From NCBI GenBank assembly GCA_939792625.1, contig CALNFG010000002.1, positions 1 through 36,733 on the forward strand: 36,733 nt of DNA, read 5' to 3'. Made by a program: the position numbers and the translations under genes. The notes beneath the pieces are model-generated. The model was not told the DNA's origin. It was given only the letters and a program-made list of their open reading frames with translations, and ran no database searches. This DNA comes from an uncultured Prevotella sp. (GTDB lineage: Bacteria; Bacteroidota; Bacteroidia; Bacteroidales; Bacteroidaceae). Of the stretch, positions 23,299 to 31,676 are shown piece by piece (the stretch's first letter is position 1; each line of letters begins with the position of its first letter).

Positions 23299-24414
23299 AT
23301 GATGACATCTGAAGTGATAAAATATCTTGAACTTTCTAAGGTTACGGCTATGCACGCTGACGAAATAAATGCTGCCGTAAGGCGGGTGGTTGACAGCGGC
23401 TGGTATCTGCAGGGTGAGGAAAACAGATTATTTGAGACTGAGTATGCCGCATACACCGGCACGCGTCACTGCGTGGGTTGCGGCAACGGACTCGACTCGC
23501 TCACGCTAATTTTCCGTGCATACATCGAGATGGGCGTGATGAGTCCGGGCGATGAGGTAATAGTTCCGGCAAATACATACATAGCGAGCATACTGGCCAT
23601 AACGGAGAATGGTCTGCGTCCCGTTCTGGTGGAGCCGCGTCCGGACACGCTGCAGATAGACGACAGCAGGATAGAGCAGGCCGTCACGCAGCATACGCGT
23701 GCCGTTATGATAGTACATCTTTACGGTCGCTGTGCGTACACCCTACGGATAGGCGATATTTGCCGGCGCCATGGCCTGAAGCTGGTAGAGGACAACGCTC
23801 AGGCACACGGCTGTACTTTCGGCGACAGACGCACAGGCTCGTTGGGCAGCGCGGCGGGTCACAGCTTTTATCCGGGCAAGAATCTCGGTGCGCTCGGCGA
23901 TGCCGGCGCCGTGACCACTGATGACGAGCGTCTGGCCGACACGGTGAGGGCACTGGGCAATTACGGCTCTGAGCGTAAGTATGTGTTCGGCATGCGCGGC
24001 CGCAACAGCCGGCTTGACGAACTTCAGGCTGCCGTGCTTCGAGTCAAACTGAGATATCTCGATGCCGATAATGCCGTGCGCCGCCGCATAGCCGCTTTCT
24101 ACATAGCCAACATCGCAAATCCTGTTCTGCATCTGCCTTCGGCCGATTATTGCCGCAACAGTGTGCATCATATCTTTCCCGTGATGTGTGCCCGCCGTGA
24201 CGAACTGCAACGTTATCTTGCCGACCGTGGTGTTCAGACCATGATACATTATCCTATACCGCCGCACCGTCAGCGCTGTTACAGTGAGTGGGGCGGCCTG
24301 AGTCTGCCCGTCACAGAGAAGATTCACCGTGAAGAACTAAGCATACCGTTAAACCAGACCATGACACGTGATGAGGTGGAACGTGTGGCCGAACTTCTTA
24401 ATGCTTTTGAGTGA
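23299..24414 (+). CDS. DegT/DnrJ/EryC1 aminotransferase, FdtB/QdtB-like
   Basis: 371-aa PLP-dependent sugar aminotransferase. It probably aminates the dTDP-3-keto-6-deoxyhexose made by RmlB and the ketoisomerase, giving a dTDP-3-amino-3,6-dideoxyhexose. The family core is [17 protein letters not shown] (about 59-75), [29 protein letters not shown] (with the cofactor Asp) and the lysine loop [19 protein letters not shown] (Lys194). The N-terminus ([18 protein letters not shown], then [12 protein letters not shown]) resembles FdtB and QdtB. Two adjacent ATGs at 23299 and 23302 are equally good starts. The gene is complete and is followed by the 22-bp palindrome array. Confidence 0.9.
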   Translation: MMTSEVIKYLELSKVTAMHADEINAAVRRVVDSGWYLQGEENRLFETEYAAYTGTRHCVGCGNGLDSLTLIFRAYIEMGVMSPGDEVIVPANTYIASILAITENGLRPVLVEPRPDTLQIDDSRIEQAVTQHTRAVMIVHLYGRCAYTLRIGDICRRHGLKLVEDNAQAHGCTFGDRRTGSLGSAAGHSFYPGKNLGALGDAGAVTTDDERLADTVRALGNYGSERKYVFGMRGRNSRLDELQAAVLRVKLRYLDADNAVRRRIAAFYIANIANPVLHLPSADYCRNSVHHIFPVMCARRDELQRYLADRGVQTMIHYPIPPHRQRCYSEWGGLSLPVTEKIHREELSIPLNQTMTRDEVERVAELLNAFE

Positions 24415-24421
24415 GAATACC

Positions 24422-24505
24422 CAAAGGTTACCTTTGGCTTCGTAAAAGGTAACCTTTGGGCCGGTAAAAGGTAACCTTTGGCTTTGTAAAAGGTTACCTT
24501 TTGGA
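24422..24505. repeat. Array of four 22-bp-phased short palindromes
   Basis: Units start at 24422, 24444, 24466 and 24488, exactly 22 bases apart. Each has the core AAAGGTwACCTTT (w = A or T), an odd palindrome with up to seven pairs. The array lies just after fdtB-like, in the gap before the convergent TPR gene. Nothing else was seen in 24506-24643. Confidence 0.85.
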
Positions 24506-24643
24506 ATAAGAAATGTTTTGTATCTTGGCTTGATTGCTCATGTCTCCGTATTTACCTGATAATCAAATGATTATCAAGAGTAATAAAGCGGGGCGATAAT
24601 GTTTGTGTGGTGATGCCTCATAAGGTCTGTACGGAAAGTACAG

Positions 24644-25315
24644 TTATTTGCATTTTGCATACCATTCGAGCAGTGTGCCGCGCGGTATTCCTTTGCGTAC
24701 GGCATCGTCAAGTGTTGTTTTGGCCTCTTGTTTTCTTCCCATTATCAGCAGCAGTTCCACTTTCGACACGATGATGTCTTTATTGCCGGGGTCTCTTTTC
24801 AGTGCTTCATCCATGTCGTATAGTGCCGGCTCATACTGTTTCATTTCTTTCTCTATCTCGGCTCTTGCCGCATAAGTCATGCTGCTGTCCGGATACATTT
24901 CTATCAATGTGCCGGCTTCATCGAGGGCTTCGGCGTAGCGGTTGAGCTTGGTGTAGGTATAAGCCAGGCCGAGGCGGGCTTCCATGTTGCGTGGTGCCAT
25001 GCTCAGCAGGCTTTTATAATCGTTCTTTGCCTGTTCGTAGCGGCGCAGATTGTTATTGGCGTAAGCGCGGTAGTATAGTGCCGGCATACTGTTCTTGTTC
25101 TTCTCAAGTATGGCGTTGCATGTCGATATGGCGTCTTCCCATTCAAGCAGTTGCAGGCTTACGGCAGCCTTGTTGAGCTGCAGTTCGAGCGAATCTGGAT
25201 AAATGGATAATTGCCTGTTTATGACGGCAAGCGAGTCATTCCATTCTTTCATGCTTTGTGCGTTTGCTGTCGCAGCATACAGAAATGCTGACATGAACAG
25301 TATTTTTCTAATCAT
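24644..25315 (-). CDS. Exported TPR-repeat protein
   Basis: 223-aa protein with an N-terminal signal peptide (ILFMSAFLYAATANAQ, about 5-20) and four to five tetratricopeptide repeats covering most of the rest, for example MPALYYRAYANNNLRRYEQA, then MEARLGLAYTYTKLNRYAEA. TPRs bind other proteins, so it is probably a periplasmic adaptor; no enzymatic domain is present. A near-consensus -7 box (GACCTTTG, complement of 25350-25357) gives a leader of about 30 bases. It is separated from the upstream DUF349 gene by a terminator, so it is probably transcribed alone. Its function is unknown. Confidence 0.85.
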   Translation of the reverse strand: MIRKILFMSAFLYAATANAQSMKEWNDSLAVINRQLSIYPDSLELQLNKAAVSLQLLEWEDAISTCNAILEKNKNSMPALYYRAYANNNLRRYEQAKNDYKSLLSMAPRNMEARLGLAYTYTKLNRYAEALDEAGTLIEMYPDSSMTYAARAEIEKEMKQYEPALYDMDEALKRDPGNKDIIVSKVELLLIMGRKQEAKTTLDDAVRKGIPRGTLLEWYAKCK

Positions 25316-25400
25316 TATGCTTTGTTTTTATGGATAGTCGGGAGGCATACAAAGGTCGTGTGAAATATGCCTGTCTGTTTGTCTGCTTGTTAAAAAAGGC

Positions 25401-25467
25401 GAGTCACAAGCTGACGGCTGTGAAGATATGTGTATATCCTTCTGGCTCCGTCTGCTTGTGACTCGTT
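25401..25467 (-). terminator. Terminator of the DUF349 gene
   Basis: On the reverse strand GAGTCACAAGCAGACGG (complement of 25451-25467) pairs with CCGTCAGCTTGTGACTC (complement of 25401-25417), 16 of 17 bases, and is followed by GCCTTTTTTAAC. An ACAAGCAGACA repeat copy (25380-25390) follows. Confidence 0.8.
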
Positions 25468-25505
25468 GCTTATGTTTTTATTTGTAATTCTTGCGTGTCT
25501 GAAAA

Positions 25506-27377
25506 TCAGTTTTCGGCATCAATGGCTTTGATTTTCTCGCGTACAAGATTCATGTCGTCTTTCAGCTTCTGCACCTTGCGGTTCATCTCGTCTATAAGAG
25601 AATTGCCTTTCTTGCTGGATGCGCTGAGGAAGCCTATGTTGTTTTCGTACGTCTGCACTTCCTGTCTCAGAGCCTCGTAGCGGCGCATTAGCCGGGCACG
25701 CTCATTGTCGAGCGCGTCTACGCCTTTTTCTGCCACATTCTTCAGATTGTTTCTGAACTTGTCAAGACGGCGGCGTGCGGTGGAGATGTTAAGGTCTTTG
25801 TAAAGTTTGTCAAGTATGTCGTGATACTCTTTATACACCTTGTCTTTCTCCTTGAACGGCACATGGCCGATAGCATTGTATTGGTCTATCAGTTCGCGTA
25901 CCTTTTCCTGAATGTTGTCTTCGGCATTTTCAGCCAGAGTTTTCAGCTGTTCTATTATGTCGCGTTTCTTTTCGAGGTTTTCGCGTTCTTCGCTGCGTGT
26001 ACCGGCATTTGCGCTGTTGCGTGCGTCGAAGAAGTGGTTGCAGGCGGTAAGGAAGTCATTCCACAGTTTGTCTCCCAGTTTCTTCGGCACCATGCCTATC
26101 GTTTTCCATTCCTTCTGCAGGGCTATCAGCTTGTCGCTTGTTGCCTTCCAGTCTGTGCTGTCCTGAAGTGCCTGAGCCTGCTCCACAAGTGCTTTTTTCT
26201 TCTCGGCATTGTCTGCAAACTGCTGTTTCATGCTCTTGAAGTATTCGGCTTTCTTGCCGAAGAAGTCATCGCAGGCTGCACGGAAGCGCTCGAATATCTT
26301 GACGTTCATCTTTTGCGGAGCAAAACCTATCGTCTTCCATTCTGTCTGTATGGCGATTATTTCTTTTGTTTTCTTATCCCATTCAGATGCGTTCTTTATT
26401 TCAGCTTTTGCGATTTCCTCCACCTTTTCGCACAATGCGGTCTTTTTGACAAGATTGTCTTCTTCTTTTGCACGCAGTTCTTCGAAGTGCTGCTGGTGAC
26501 GTTTGTTTATCACGGTGGAAGCAGCCTTGAAGCGTGCCCATATCTCTTCACGCAGTTCTTTGTTTACGGGGCCGGTCTCGCGATACTCCTGATGCAGCTT
26601 CTGCAACTGGTGGAAAGCGCTTATGACGTCGTTTTCTTCAGCCAGTTTCTCGGCTGCTTCGCAGAGCCGTGTTTTGATTTCAAGATTCTTCTTGAAGTCG
26701 TATTCGCGTGCTTCGCTGTTCAGCTTCAGTAAATCATAATACTGTTCTACGTAAAGCTGGTAGTTACGCCACAGTTCGTTGGCCTTCTCCGCGGGCACAA
26801 GTTTTATCTCTTTCCACTCCTGCTGAAGTTTTTTGAATTCTTGGTAAGACTTGTTTGCCTCTTCGGGAGAGGTTATCATGGCCTTGATTCTTTCTATGAT
26901 ATCGAGTTTCTTTTTGAGATTCTCTTGTTTTTCCTGCTCTTGTTCGAGGAATATTTTTGCGCGTTTTTCTCTTATGACGCTCATCTCGGCCTTGAATTCT
27001 TCTTCGTCTTCATCGGGAGTAACCTTGTAATTTGCCGGGTCGCCTCCGTTTTCGACGTATGCTTTCATGTCGGCCTCCCTTTCGGCAAAGTGTAGTTTGT
27101 AGAAGGCTGTTTTGAGGTTTTCCACCTCTTCTTTTTTCGGCGTGTCATCGCTGTGTGCGATTTCCTTCATCCTTTCTATTACCTCCTTTTTGCTCTTGTA
27201 CACTTTTCTTTGTTCTTGCGAGCCTGTGGGGGCAGAAGTGTTTTCTGCTGTAGCTTCTGATACTGTTGCGTCTTCCGCTCCGCTGTCAGCCGTTGTTACA
27301 TCGTTGTCAGCGGGTGCTGCGTTCAGCATTTCTTCTGTCTTCTCTTGACCGAGAGTGTTTTCTTGAGGGTCCATCAT
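25506..27377 (-). CDS. DUF349 repeat protein, coiled-coil rich
   Basis: 623-aa highly charged cytoplasmic protein. After an acidic low-complexity N-terminus (about 1-50) it has five DUF349 repeats with the pattern LQxEWKxIGxxPxK followed by an aromatic FxxACxxFF element, for instance TEWKTIGFAPQKM with FRAACDDFF and KEWKTIGMVPKKL with FLTACNHFF. The C-terminal 80 residues are a predicted coiled coil (LRQEVQTYENNIGFL). DUF349 proteins are common in Bacteroidetes and their role is not established. The frame extends seven residues upstream of the ATG pair at 27377 and 27374. A -7-like TAAGTTTG (complement of 27520-27527) would give a leader of about 140 bases containing two copies of a TGTCTGCTTGT repeat. 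Confidence 0.88.
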   Translation of the reverse strand: MMDPQENTLGQEKTEEMLNAAPADNDVTTADSGAEDATVSEATAENTSAPTGSQEQRKVYKSKKEVIERMKEIAHSDDTPKKEEVENLKTAFYKLHFAEREADMKAYVENGGDPANYKVTPDEDEEEFKAEMSVIREKRAKIFLEQEQEKQENLKKKLDIIERIKAMITSPEEANKSYQEFKKLQQEWKEIKLVPAEKANELWRNYQLYVEQYYDLLKLNSEAREYDFKKNLEIKTRLCEAAEKLAEENDVISAFHQLQKLHQEYRETGPVNKELREEIWARFKAASTVINKRHQQHFEELRAKEEDNLVKKTALCEKVEEIAKAEIKNASEWDKKTKEIIAIQTEWKTIGFAPQKMNVKIFERFRAACDDFFGKKAEYFKSMKQQFADNAEKKKALVEQAQALQDSTDWKATSDKLIALQKEWKTIGMVPKKLGDKLWNDFLTACNHFFDARNSANAGTRSEERENLEKKRDIIEQLKTLAENAEDNIQEKVRELIDQYNAIGHVPFKEKDKVYKEYHDILDKLYKDLNISTARRRLDKFRNNLKNVAEKGVDALDNERARLMRRYEALRQEVQTYENNIGFLSASSKKGNSLIDEMNRKVQKLKDDMNLVREKIKAIDAEN

Positions 27378-27519
27378 ATAACTATTTTTAGTTGGCAAGT
27401 CTTCGGTTTAGCAGGGCGAGTTGATGGTCTTGTCGGCTTTTGTGTGCCAGTGCCTGCCGACCGGGAAGCCTTGTCTGCTTGTGTAAATGTCTGCTTGTTA
27501 CTATTTTATTATATGCGTG

Positions 27520-27527
27520 CAAACTTA
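27520..27527 (-). promoter_or_regulatory. Possible -7 element of the DUF349 gene
   Basis: TAAGTTTG on the reverse strand matches TAnnTTTG, but no -33 box lies at the right distance. The leader to 27377 would be about 140 bases. Confidence 0.35.
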
Positions 27528-27580
27528 ATTAAAAATATTGTAAATCCCTAAACTATTTTGGAAAATTTGGTTTTTTCTGC

Positions 27581-28507
27581 TTAAATGAGACGTTTGTGGC
27601 GGAATATCCACCACGATATACCTGAAATAAGCGCCGACATGACGATGGCGATAAGGAATCCGAACTTGTTGTTCTCCATGCCGTTTATCAGGTTCATGCC
27701 GAAGATGCTTGCTATGAGTGTGGGGAACATCAGGATTATCGATACGGAAGTAAGTGTTCGCATCACGGTGTTCATGTTGTTGTTGATGATGCTCGAGTAT
27801 GTGTCCATCGTCGATTCGAGGATGTCTGAATATATGTTTGTTGTCTCGCGTGCCTGGCTCATCTCGATGTTTACGTCTTCGATGAGGTCGGCATCGAGTT
27901 CGTCCACCTGCAGCTTGAATTTCAGTTTTGCCAGGAGATTCTCGTTGCCTCTGATGGACGTGATGAAGTATGTCAGCGAGTCTTGCAGGCGTGACAGGCC
28001 GATGAGCGACTCGTTGTTGACTTCGCGGTCAAGGTTACGCTTTGCTTTCTCGATGAGGCTGTTTATCTGTTTCAGCCGTTTCAGATACCATACGGCCGAT
28101 GACAGGAACAGGCGGAAAATCATGTCCACATAGTCGGTAAAGCCTTCGCCGCGTTTCTGCTGATAGCTTACGAAGTCGATCATCATGTTTGTCTCGTGGA
28201 AACACACCGTTATCGTAACGTCGCGCTTGTGTATTATGCCGAGCGGCACGGTGGTGTATGGTGTGCGTGAGCGTATTTCCTTGACAAAGGGTATACGGAG
28301 AATGATGAGCATCCAGCCGTCGTCGTATTCATAACGGGCACGCTCGTCATTATCGCTGATGTCTGACAGGAAATAGTCGGGAATCTTAAATTCTTCTTCC
28401 AGCAGGCGCTGGTCGTCTTCTGTGGGGCATGTCACTTGTATCCAGCAGTTAGGCTCCCATTGGTCTATCTGCTTCAGGCCCTTGTTGGTGTTCCAGTATG
28501 TTCTCAT
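27581..28507 (-). CDS. corA: CorA-family divalent cation (Mg2+/Co2+) transporter
   Basis: 308-aa inner-membrane channel subunit; CorA forms pentamers that let Mg2+ enter. A large cytoplasmic domain of beta strands and long helices (about 1-245) ends in two transmembrane helices. The signature Gly-Met-Asn is in IASIFGMNLINGME (about 272), and the protein ends in a basic tail (FRHKRLI). A TTG at 28522 is in frame, but ATG 28507 starts the conserved MRTYWN sequence. It has an excellent promoter (28644-28674) and a leader of about 130 bases, unusually long for this window. Confidence 0.92.
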   Translation of the reverse strand: MRTYWNTNKGLKQIDQWEPNCWIQVTCPTEDDQRLLEEEFKIPDYFLSDISDNDERARYEYDDGWMLIILRIPFVKEIRSRTPYTTVPLGIIHKRDVTITVCFHETNMMIDFVSYQQKRGEGFTDYVDMIFRLFLSSAVWYLKRLKQINSLIEKAKRNLDREVNNESLIGLSRLQDSLTYFITSIRGNENLLAKLKFKLQVDELDADLIEDVNIEMSQARETTNIYSDILESTMDTYSSIINNNMNTVMRTLTSVSIILMFPTLIASIFGMNLINGMENNKFGFLIAIVMSALISGISWWIFRHKRLI

Positions 28508-28639
28508 TTGCCAATCCTCCAAAAAAATGTTGTGTCAAGTGGGGAAGACCGGCCCTTTCCGAGAGCATTCCTCCTCACCTTACAAGTTCATCTTTTCCGC
28601 GTGATAGTCGTCCATAAAAGTTTTGAATTTCTGTTTTGC
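28508..28639 (-). promoter_or_regulatory. Long corA leader with an upstream mini-ORF
   Basis: The predicted transcript begins about 130 bases before corA. It contains an 11-codon ORF, MDDYHAEKMNL, ending in TAA, followed by a purine-rich GGTGAGGAGGAATG. This could be a leader peptide that senses ion or translation state, or chance. No known Mg2+ riboswitch was recognised. Confidence 0.3.
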
Positions 28640-28643
28640 GTTG

Positions 28644-28674
28644 CAAAGATAGTGCAAGTTGGGCGAAATTCAAA
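28644..28674 (-). promoter_or_regulatory. Promoter of corA
   Basis: On the reverse strand TTTG (complement of 28671-28674), 19 bases, then TATCTTTG (complement of 28644-28651) exactly match the Bacteroidetes consensus. Confidence 0.85.
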
Positions 28675-28800
28675 ATAAAAACGCTTTAAAAGAATCTTAT
28701 TCCTGTTTTTCGGGGACTTATTTTTCTCCGGTGTAACATGAGTTCGGGCGATGGCAGGAAACCTTCTTGGATTTTGTGGATTTATGTAATGCTGCATGAT

Positions 28801-28844
28801 AAAAGGTTGCCTTATGCAGCGCGTAAGGCAACCTTCTGGAAAAA
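28801..28844. repeat. Pair of 22-bp-phased palindromes forming a hairpin after pepD
   Basis: Two units of the same family begin at 28801 and 28823, 22 bases apart, with cores AAGGTTGCCTT and AAGGCAACCTT. Together they also form a 12-bp perfect stem (28803-28814 with 28824-28835). On the reverse strand TTTTATC follows, so it may terminate pepD. The remaining gap down to 28675 shows nothing further. Confidence 0.7.
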
Positions 28845-28866
28845 TAACGTTAGTCAGTTGTGATGT

Positions 28867-30324
28867 TTACTTTTCGGGAATCTCTTCCAGCGTCTTAACG
28901 AGCAAGTCCCAGAACTTTGTCGTTGACGGCCAGTTGGCACGCTCGCTCGGAGTGTGGGGCGAGAGCAGTGTCGGGCCGAATGAGCAGATGTCAAGACCGG
29001 GATATTTTGAAAGGATGATGCTGCACTCAAGTCCTGCGTGAACAACCTGTACGGTAGGCTCCTCGTTGAACAGGTCGTTGTATATCTTGCGCATGCGCTT
29101 GATGAGTTCGCTGTCGGTGTTGGGGTCCCATCCGCCGTAGGCTCCGCTCAGCTCGACTTTCATTCCTGCCATGTTGAAGCAGCTTTCGAGCGATGTTGCC
29201 AGCTCGTCTTTTTTTGTCTCGCTCGAGCTGCGGGCCAGTATCTTGACGGCAGCCTTGCCGCCCTCTATGTCGACAATGGCGAGGTTAGATGATGTTTCGA
29301 CGATGTTGGGAATCGACGGGATGTAGCGCCATACGCCGTTGTGGGCGGCATAGATTGCGTCAACGAGGTTGTCCTGTATTTCTTCGGGCACGATGTTTGC
29401 CGGCAGGTCAACTTCCTCAATCAGTACTTCTATCTCGTCTTCGATGGCCTTGTATTCGTCATTGAATGTCTCGCGGTAGTCGGCTACGAGTTCTTTCAGG
29501 TCGTCAAGGTTGTCTTTCGGCAGGGTGAGTACGGCTTCGGCCTCGCGCGGTATGGCGTTGCGCATGTTGCCGCCGTGCCAGCTTGCCAGGCGTGCCTCGT
29601 CGTCGGCTATGGCCTCGCGTACTATGCGCACGAGCATCTTGTTGGCGTTGCCGCGGCCTACGCCTATTTCAAGGCCTGAGTGTCCGCCTTTCAGTCCTTT
29701 TACGGTTACTTTTACGGCGATGTCATCCTTGTCGCTTTCCTCTTCCTTATAGTCGAGCGTGGCTGTGATGTCTACGCCGCCGGCGCTGCCTATTATCAGT
29801 TCGCCTTCCTGCTCGGTGTCGAGATTGAGCAGAATCTCGCCCTCGAGTTCGCCTCCGGGCAGGGCGTTGGCGCCATACATGCCGGTCTCTTCGTCAGCTG
29901 TGATGAGAGCCTCTATCGGGCCGTGCTTCAGGTCTTTGGCTTCCATGACGGCCATTATCGCTGCCACTCCCAGACCGTCGTCAGCGCCCAGCGTGGTGCC
30001 TTTGGCCTTTACCCAGTCGCCGTCGATGTATGTCTGTATGGGGTCAGTCTCGAAGTTGTGTGTGCTGTCTTTCTCTTTCTGTGGCACCATGTCCATGTGT
30101 GCCTGGAGAATTACCGTCTTGCGGTTTTCCATTCCCGGTGTGGCGGGCTTGCGCATGACGATGTTCTCAGCTTCGTCCTTGAATGCCTCTACGCCTATGT
30201 TTTTGGCGAAGTCGAGCAAGAACTGCTGTACTTTTGCAAGGTGTCCTGACGGGCGCGGAACTTGTGTCAGCGCGTAAAAGTTTCTCCAGATGCACTCCGG
30301 TTTCAGATTTTTGATTTCACTCAT
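28867..30324 (-). CDS. pepD: Aminoacyl-histidine dipeptidase (Xaa-His dipeptidase, M20 family)
   Basis: Cytosolic zinc dipeptidase of broad specificity, including Xaa-His dipeptides. The 485-aa M20C protein shows the metal ligands in order: His in VILQAHMDMVP (about 78), the bridging Asp in TTLGADDGLGVAA, the catalytic Glu pair in ITADEETGMYGA, and Asp in LLNLDTEQEGEL. The lid and dimerisation region has the typical GLKGGHSGLEIGVGRGNANK. The C-terminal His ligand is in the FGPTLLSPHTPSERA region. It lies 71 bases downstream of the flippase-like gene in the same direction. The corA gene beyond it has its own promoter. Confidence 0.95.
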   Translation of the reverse strand: MSEIKNLKPECIWRNFYALTQVPRPSGHLAKVQQFLLDFAKNIGVEAFKDEAENIVMRKPATPGMENRKTVILQAHMDMVPQKEKDSTHNFETDPIQTYIDGDWVKAKGTTLGADDGLGVAAIMAVMEAKDLKHGPIEALITADEETGMYGANALPGGELEGEILLNLDTEQEGELIIGSAGGVDITATLDYKEEESDKDDIAVKVTVKGLKGGHSGLEIGVGRGNANKMLVRIVREAIADDEARLASWHGGNMRNAIPREAEAVLTLPKDNLDDLKELVADYRETFNDEYKAIEDEIEVLIEEVDLPANIVPEEIQDNLVDAIYAAHNGVWRYIPSIPNIVETSSNLAIVDIEGGKAAVKILARSSSETKKDELATSLESCFNMAGMKVELSGAYGGWDPNTDSELIKRMRKIYNDLFNEEPTVQVVHAGLECSIILSKYPGLDICSFGPTLLSPHTPSERANWPSTTKFWDLLVKTLEEIPEK

Positions 30325-30395
30325 AGTAATACATTTTTAAAAGGTCCGTATGTTTCAGTTTTTCAATAAATGACAATGGGGCCGGCCGCCGGTTG

Positions 30396-31394
30396 TTATC
30401 TGCCGGCTTTCTTAGTGAATGCCAGCGCTGCCCATGCGTATATGCCGAGGGCTACCACGAGCAGTGTCTGCACGGCGTGTACTATCAGCACGAAGTACAA
30501 GGCGTTGTTGTCGGCCACGCCGTAGAGTATCAGCATGGTCTTTACTGCAAAGTGCCACGGTCCGGCGCCGTTGGGTGTTGGCACTATCACGGCTATGCTG
30601 CCTACGACAAATGTCACCAGGGCACACTGCAGACCAAGACCCGAGGTGAAGTCGAAGCAGAAGAACGTAAGATAGTAATGCAGGAAGTAGCAGAGCCAGA
30701 TGCCGAGGGTGTAGAAGATGAACAATGGAATGTTTTTCACACTTTTCAGCGACATCACGCCTTGCCATATTCCGCCGAGCGTGGCTTTCACCTTATTATA
30801 TATCGACAGCCTTTTCAGCAGGATGTGCAGCAGGAACATCACGGCCACGGCGCAGGCCGCCGTGACGAGATAGCCCGTGGCTGAGAACTTGTTCAGTACC
30901 GAGTCCATGCTCGTGCCTGTCCTGCTGAAGAACGTTGAGAATACCTTCATCTGCATGAGCAGGGTCAGCAGAGTGACCGCACCCATGAGCAGGGTGTCGA
31001 TGGCACGCTCGGTGACCACCGTGCCGAGGGCTTTGGGAAACGACACTCCGTCGTATCTCTTCAGCACGCCGCAACGTGTGAACTCGCCTATGCGGGGCAC
31101 AACGAGGCTGGTGGCGTAAGACATGAATATGGCGTTGACCGACGTCGATGCTCGGGCCTGTTCGCCTATGGGGGCGAGCGTCTGGCGCCAGCGCCATCCG
31201 CGGAACACCTGTGCCATGATGCCGAAAGGGAACGACAGCAGCATCCATGTCCAGTTCATTCCGCCGAAGAGAATGTCATCAATGCTTCTGAAATCGAAGT
31301 CACGGTACATCCAATAAAGTATCGCTCCGCCGAAGGCCAGCGGAAGCAGTATTTTTGCGGCATTGTTGCAGATGGATGTTATTTTCACGCTCAT
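30396..31394 (-). CDS. Lysylphosphatidylglycerol synthase-type membrane protein (UPF0104, flippase-like)
   Basis: 332-aa inner-membrane protein with about eight transmembrane segments, matching the integral-membrane part of MprF/AglD-like proteins (PF03706 type). Typical sequence is VFRGWRWRQTLAP, SYATSLVVPRIGEFTRCGVL (about 95-114), VTERAIDTLLMG and the C-terminal VPTPNGAGPWHFAVK. It lacks the soluble lysyl-transferase domain of MprF. Members without that domain are thought to move lipids or lipid-linked sugars, but this is not proven here. Met at 31394 was chosen over the frame start at 31436. A -7 box (TAAGTTTG, complement of 31447-31454) lies about 50 bases upstream, and pepD follows in the same direction. 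Confidence 0.85.
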   Translation of the reverse strand: MSVKITSICNNAAKILLPLAFGGAILYWMYRDFDFRSIDDILFGGMNWTWMLLSFPFGIMAQVFRGWRWRQTLAPIGEQARASTSVNAIFMSYATSLVVPRIGEFTRCGVLKRYDGVSFPKALGTVVTERAIDTLLMGAVTLLTLLMQMKVFSTFFSRTGTSMDSVLNKFSATGYLVTAACAVAVMFLLHILLKRLSIYNKVKATLGGIWQGVMSLKSVKNIPLFIFYTLGIWLCYFLHYYLTFFCFDFTSGLGLQCALVTFVVGSIAVIVPTPNGAGPWHFAVKTMLILYGVADNNALYFVLIVHAVQTLLVVALGIYAWAALAFTKKAGR

Positions 31395-31446
31395 GAGATG
31401 TTGCTTTGTCCCGACGTCTTGCGGTCGCGGCTGCACTTAGTCTTTG

Positions 31447-31454
31447 CAAACTTA
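31447..31454 (-). promoter_or_regulatory. -7 promoter element for the flippase-like gene
   Basis: TAAGTTTG on the reverse strand matches TAnnTTTG. The nearest TTTG upstream is only 12 bases away, so the -33 box is uncertain. Confidence 0.4.
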
Positions 31455-31602
31455 CAATATTTTTTTCAAACGGCATGCCTGCATGTTCAAATATTTTTAT
31501 CATGCGCCGGGATTTGGCCGCCTTTGCCTGTCTGAGCGGCGTTTTTGCGGCAGATAAGCCAAATAAAGATGGTGCGGATATGGTTATCTCGTGATTTGTG
31601 AG

Positions 31603-31610
31603 TATTTTTG
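31603..31610 (+). promoter_or_regulatory. -7 promoter element for the methyltransferase gene
   Basis: TATTTTTG matches TAnnTTTG and predicts a leader of about 60 bases before the ATG at 31677. No clear -33 box was seen. Confidence 0.45.
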
Positions 31611-31676
31611 CAACGATGTACGGGACATGCCGCCGGCACGTTCCCGCCACTTGTGTAAAAAACTTTTTTCTTGTAT

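Noticed and set aside
24422-24505. Possible CRISPR array
   Set aside because: Units are only 22 bp, palindromic, without unique spacers of 30 bp or more, and no cas gene is present.
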